Origin: Ophioderma brevispina
Taxonomy: Eukaryota; Echinodermata; Ophiuroidea; Amphilepidida; Ophiodermatidae
Assembly: GCA_023653785.1 (NCBI GenBank)
Contig: JAMKCH010079093.1
Location: 203,501-267,500 of the forward strand
Reading direction: 5' to 3'
DNA: 64,000 nt
The translations under genes and the position numbers were made by a program. The stretch's first letter is position 1. Every line of letters starts with the position of its first letter. The notes under the pieces are model-generated. The model saw only the letters and a program-made list of their open reading frames with translations, was not told the DNA's origin and ran no database searches. Of the stretch, positions 60,644 to 64,000 are shown piece after piece.

Positions 60644-62431
60644 TTGCTGAAACTAATGGAACAGACACAAGTCTCTGTTGGGGACAAATGCGTGTCCAAT
60701 GCGCTAATGTGGAGGACACTTTACCCTTCCCCTATTCCCCACTACCTCCAAGGTGCCAGGGAGGAACATAATGAAGAAAGCAGTGTTGAGCAAAGAACAA
60801 TAAAGGAAAGGATCATGAACACTACTGACTATCATCAGAAAGCGAGGGAGTTGGTTAATGACACCGACACTTATGTAAAACTCAATAAGGACCCTACTAG
60901 GAAATATAAGCAGGAAATAAAGACTATTGCAAAGAAACTTTGTGATGACGACGCTATCACCAAGGCACAATATCATCTTTTGTGTCCGCCGTCTGAGTCT
61001 GTGCCAAGATTTGACGGACTCCCGAAGATACATAAAGAGTCATGCCCTCTCCGGCCCATATGTTCTTCCTTTGGTTCTGTGAGCTATCAAGCTGCTCGAC
61101 TGGTTGCAGACATCATTTCTCCGTTGGTTGGCGGTTCTCCTCACCATCTCAAGAACTCTTTAGATTTTGTAAACAAACTCGGAAATCTGACTTTATCCCC
61201 GGGGGAGATTATGGTGTCATACGATGTAACAGCGTTGTTTACCAAAACTCCTATTCCAGAGACTCTATGCATTATTCGCGATCGTTTGCAACAGGACAAC
61301 ACGTTGAGTGATCGCACAACACTGTCAGTTTACAACATCATGGAATTGTTGACATTCTGTGTGAACACCACTTATTTTATGTTTCAAGGTGACATTTATA
61401 AGCAGGTGAATGGCGCAGCCATGGGGTCCCCGGTATCACCCTTGGTGGCGAACCTGTATATGGAGTGGTTCGAACAGCACGCTTTAAGAACCTTTCCATC
61501 CCAAGTGACTTTTTGGGCTCGTTATGTCGACGACACTTTCGTCGTCATTCAAGAACAACATCTTGACGATTTTACTATGCATATCAATTCAATCTCACCC
61601 TCCATCAAATTCACTATTGAACGCGAACAGAATGGAAAACTTCCTATGCTGGACACTATGATTCACAGGATTGATAACGGGAAACTTAAGGTCACCATTT
61701 ACCGCAAACCGACACACACAGATCAATATCTGTCTATGGACTCTCACCACCCTCTTCAACACAAGCTGGGAGTTATTCGAACACTTGAACACCGGGCTAA
61801 CACTATTGTGTCAGATCACGAGGACAAAGTCAACGAATTACAAACCATCAGAACCGTTCTCGGATATAGCGGGTACAAAAGATCACACTTCGCTATTGCC
61901 AACTCGTCCAAACGTCCAAACAGGAACCATGACTCCGTACCTAGCAAGGGCTCTGTCACCGTCCCATATGCCAGAGGTGTCTCGGAAGGCCTCCGACGTG
62001 TATTGTGTAAACGTGGCATACAAGTTCACTTTAAACCCCGCAACACCTTACGTGAACTGTTGGTGTCACCTAAAGATAAGATCAAAAAGGAAGAGCGCTG
62101 TCATACAGTATATGAACATTCTTGTAAAACTTGTAATGCATCCTACATCGGGGAGACTAAACGCCCCCTGGGAGTGAGGAGTGGCGAACACAAGCGAGAG
62201 CCCTCTCCCGTTGCCATACACAAAAGAGACACTGGACATAACATTCCCACTGATCAACCTAGGATTCTCGATCAGGATGAGTCGTGGTTCGGACGAGGTG
62301 TAAGGGAAGCTTGCCACATCAGGATCAGGAGGAGTTCCCTTAACAGAGACGGCGGCAGATATCAACTCCCGGCAGTCTACAATTCCATTTTGAGTCGTCT
62401 AGCACCCCCTGGTGCTAGTGGCTCAAAATAG
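60644..62431 (+). CDS. Penelope-like element reverse transcriptase with GIY-YIG endonuclease
   Basis: This 595-codon ORF is a PLE polyprotein, the best coding region in the window. Residues 58-115 match the PLE pre-RT region (NTTDYHQKARELVNDTDTYV), and 123-130 read FDGLPKIH, close to the typical FYGLPKIHK. RT motif A is SYDVTALFT (192-200, Asp 194), motif B is GAAMGSPVSP (257-266), motif C is YVDD (294-297), then LPMLDT (333-338). After a basic linker, the GIY-YIG domain has a Cys pair (494, 497), YIGETKR (501-507), Arg512, EH (515-516), and REA with Glu555 as the likely metal ligand. The first 55 or so residues do not look like PLE, and the usual 'DKG' block before the DY motif appears shifted out of frame near 60800-60818, so the true N-terminus is degraded and the annotated Met is probably not native. 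Known PLEs use these two domains for target-primed integration. Confidence 0.9.
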   Translation: MLKLMEQTQVSVGDKCVSNALMWRTLYPSPIPHYLQGAREEHNEESSVEQRTIKERIMNTTDYHQKARELVNDTDTYVKLNKDPTRKYKQEIKTIAKKLCDDDAITKAQYHLLCPPSESVPRFDGLPKIHKESCPLRPICSSFGSVSYQAARLVADIISPLVGGSPHHLKNSLDFVNKLGNLTLSPGEIMVSYDVTALFTKTPIPETLCIIRDRLQQDNTLSDRTTLSVYNIMELLTFCVNTTYFMFQGDIYKQVNGAAMGSPVSPLVANLYMEWFEQHALRTFPSQVTFWARYVDDTFVVIQEQHLDDFTMHINSISPSIKFTIEREQNGKLPMLDTMIHRIDNGKLKVTIYRKPTHTDQYLSMDSHHPLQHKLGVIRTLEHRANTIVSDHEDKVNELQTIRTVLGYSGYKRSHFAIANSSKRPNRNHDSVPSKGSVTVPYARGVSEGLRRVLCKRGIQVHFKPRNTLRELLVSPKDKIKKEERCHTVYEHSCKTCNASYIGETKRPLGVRSGEHKREPSPVAIHKRDTGHNIPTDQPRILDQDESWFGRGVREACHIRIRRSSLNRDGGRYQLPAVYNSILSRLAPPGASGSK

Positions 62432-62457
62432 CCAACCCAACAGCGCCCCACGTGTTT

Positions 62458-62510
62458 AGTTTGGGGCTGATGACGTCCAAGAGTAAAGCTGGATGAAAGC
62501 TTCCCAAAGG
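62458..62510 (+). ncRNA. Hammerhead-ribozyme-like motif downstream of the PLE ORF
   Basis: The sequence reads AGTTTGGGG-CTGATGA-C-GTCC, a 12-base loop, then GGAT-GAAA-GCTT-CCCAAA. CTGATGA (62467-62473) and GAAA (62495-62498) are the two invariant core strands. GTCC/GGAT forms stem II, and TTTGGGG/CCCAAA forms stem I. Stem III would be minimal (GCTT). One extra C after CTGATGA and a G-U pair in stem II depart from an active consensus, so this copy may be dead. PLEs are known to carry minimal hammerhead ribozymes, which makes the position, 27 bases after the stop codon, meaningful. A second copy upstream of the ORF was not found. Confidence 0.5.
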
Positions 62511-64000
62511 TGAGCTAAATCTAACGTTGTGAGAAATCAGAATCTTTAAACAAAGGAAAGGATGGTTTGTGTTCAAGGGTCTCAGTTTATTCAACAAGGG
62601 TATTTTTATGGTTCTTCCTTTTGCTGAAACCCGGAGAGGCTGTTTGGAATTGAAATCCCTAATGCTACATGTATTTATTGGCAATTGCGACATTATCGTA
62701 GATTACAAATTAAGTTAGACTCCTTGCATATTTCGAAAGGGATGGTATTGATATGGGGTTTAATCCCCGGCCATGCGGAGACTAGGCCTTTGTTGCCATT
62801 ACAAAACATATTGTGTCCATGGTACAAAGTTACTTTACAGAATTGGCTTACTGAAAACTGATGCATTCAGTTCTACAATGGTCTGCTAATGATAGAAAGA
62901 CTTATGCCATGGTTGGCTGGGATTTCAAATCCGCTTTGCCCTAATATCTTAATACAAGGTTTACCCATTTTTGAAGGCCAAATAAAACTTAGATGTGTTA
63001 TGTGTGTATTGATATAAGTTGCATTATTTCTCCGATGTTGTGATAAGGAATGATATTTTGCAGTGTCAAAGGTAAGTTATGTTCAAATAATAACGTTTAA
63101 TGAAATAATTGCTGGTGTTTTCATCCTGATACTTCAATTGAAACACCCAAGCTATCTTAAGATGCGAATTTATTTTTGGTCAACATTTATTCACTAGCCA
63201 CATTACTACACATTGTATGAGTACCATTTTTTTTTACCATTGTGGCCATTAAAATAATTCCTCTTACCTCTCACGGTGAATGGATAGACCTAAAACTTTT
63301 CATGAAGTCTCACTTATTTTGAAATCTACTATATAAAGTTATAAATTATGTTATATCCCAAGAAGCAGCACTCTATACCCATTTTTGTATTTTAATTTTC
63401 AATAAAGAATGTCTTGAAGTTAATGTTCAATGGCAACTGTGTTGATATCGGGATAGCCGAAACTGGCCCAACTAAAAATCTCATGAAAGCTGGAACATTC
63501 CTAAAAAGAATTAAAGAAGTCCAGTTGAGATGAACTTAAGGTTTTGCCAAAAAAATTAATCTTTGATTGTATATTTTGTTGGTACAGTCTAGTAGTAATA
63601 ACAATAATAATATTGTAGTCAAAAATGTAGTAGCGAATCACTTTCTGAACTAAAACTATACTTTGAGTCTGTGAACTATATACACAACTTGAATATTATC
63701 ACTTTACGGAAAACCCGCATGTTTGCTTAATATTAACAGTTCCACTGCAGAAATAATAGTTCAGAGAACATACAATAAGCTCTTTGACCTTGAGAACAGA
63801 AACGTGAATTAAAATGTGATTGAAAAAATAAAATCGGCAATAGGCAATGGATGTTGCACTTTCGATTCATTTCTTTGCATTCATTTGATTTTATCGTGGT
63901 TTTCTTCAGAGCGTTCGGAAGCAGAGAATGGATTTCTTATTTGGCTAATACAGTGATAAACATGCTCAAGAACGTTTACTGTGTCACTTTTAATTATCAA
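62511..64000. other. PLE 3' flank and non-coding sequence
   Basis: No gene recognised. The 3' end of the PLE insertion could not be placed, because no target duplication or poly-A is evident. A short ATA-rich run lies near 63596-63612. Confidence 0.4.

Noticed and set aside
60550..60771. Separate 73-codon ORF upstream of the PLE as its missing N-terminus
   Set aside because: Its translation shows none of the PLE N-terminal pattern and it overlaps the PLE ORF in another frame.
61671..62177. 168-codon ORF in another frame of the PLE
   Set aside because: A shadow of the real PLE frame; it has no motifs.

Overview
This is eukaryotic, AT-rich, gene-poor DNA, most likely from a marine invertebrate. 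The grounds are the absence of operons and long ORFs, abundant microsatellites, several non-LTR retrotransposon clades, a Penelope-like element (PLE) with a GIY-YIG domain, tRNA-derived SINE heads and several MITE families. A deuterostome such as an acorn worm, sea urchin or amphioxus would fit, but the sequence alone does not decide the species. I find no host gene that I can support. The only long open coding region is the PLE at 60644-62431.

Layout. (1) 1-9290: two diverged copies of a LINE-rich block (about 483-3370 and 3371-9290). Each holds a minus-strand RT fragment and a plus-strand LINE 3' fragment. The second copy is split by a SINE-like insertion and a 2.8-kb intervening stretch. 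The ends of these blocks match the end of the large repeat unit that follows. (2) 9478-42790: an array of a roughly 9.3-kb unit. Units A (9478-19925) and B (19926-29335) are complete, C (29336-35625) is deleted, and D (35630-42790) begins with an inverted, gapped segment before resuming direct orientation. Units differ by clean mobile-element insertions whose empty sites can be read in sister units: a 1.25-kb element with 8-bp target duplications in A, a 360-bp TTAA-flanked family in A and B, and a second TTAA family starting CCCTCGTC in B and D. (3) 42790-46400: a SINE-like head, a 34-bp hairpin repeat, a short MITE also found at 2.9 kb, and a decayed RTE-like LINE. (4) 46400-60600: mostly plain sequence with microsatellites, a MITE, a 501-bp-period duplication around poly-A, a CR1/L2-like LINE 3' end on the minus strand and a 200-bp foldback MITE. 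(5) 60600-64000: the PLE, with an open RT and GIY-YIG region and a degraded N-terminus. It is followed 27 bases after the stop by a sequence that folds like a slightly damaged hammerhead ribozyme.

No genes act together here; the biology is that of mobile elements and repeat amplification. The most informative signals are the dated insertion history inside the 9.3-kb array, the TTAA-targeting MITE families, and the PLE with its ribozyme-like 3' motif. All homology statements come from reading the sequence by eye; percentages and family names need computation.
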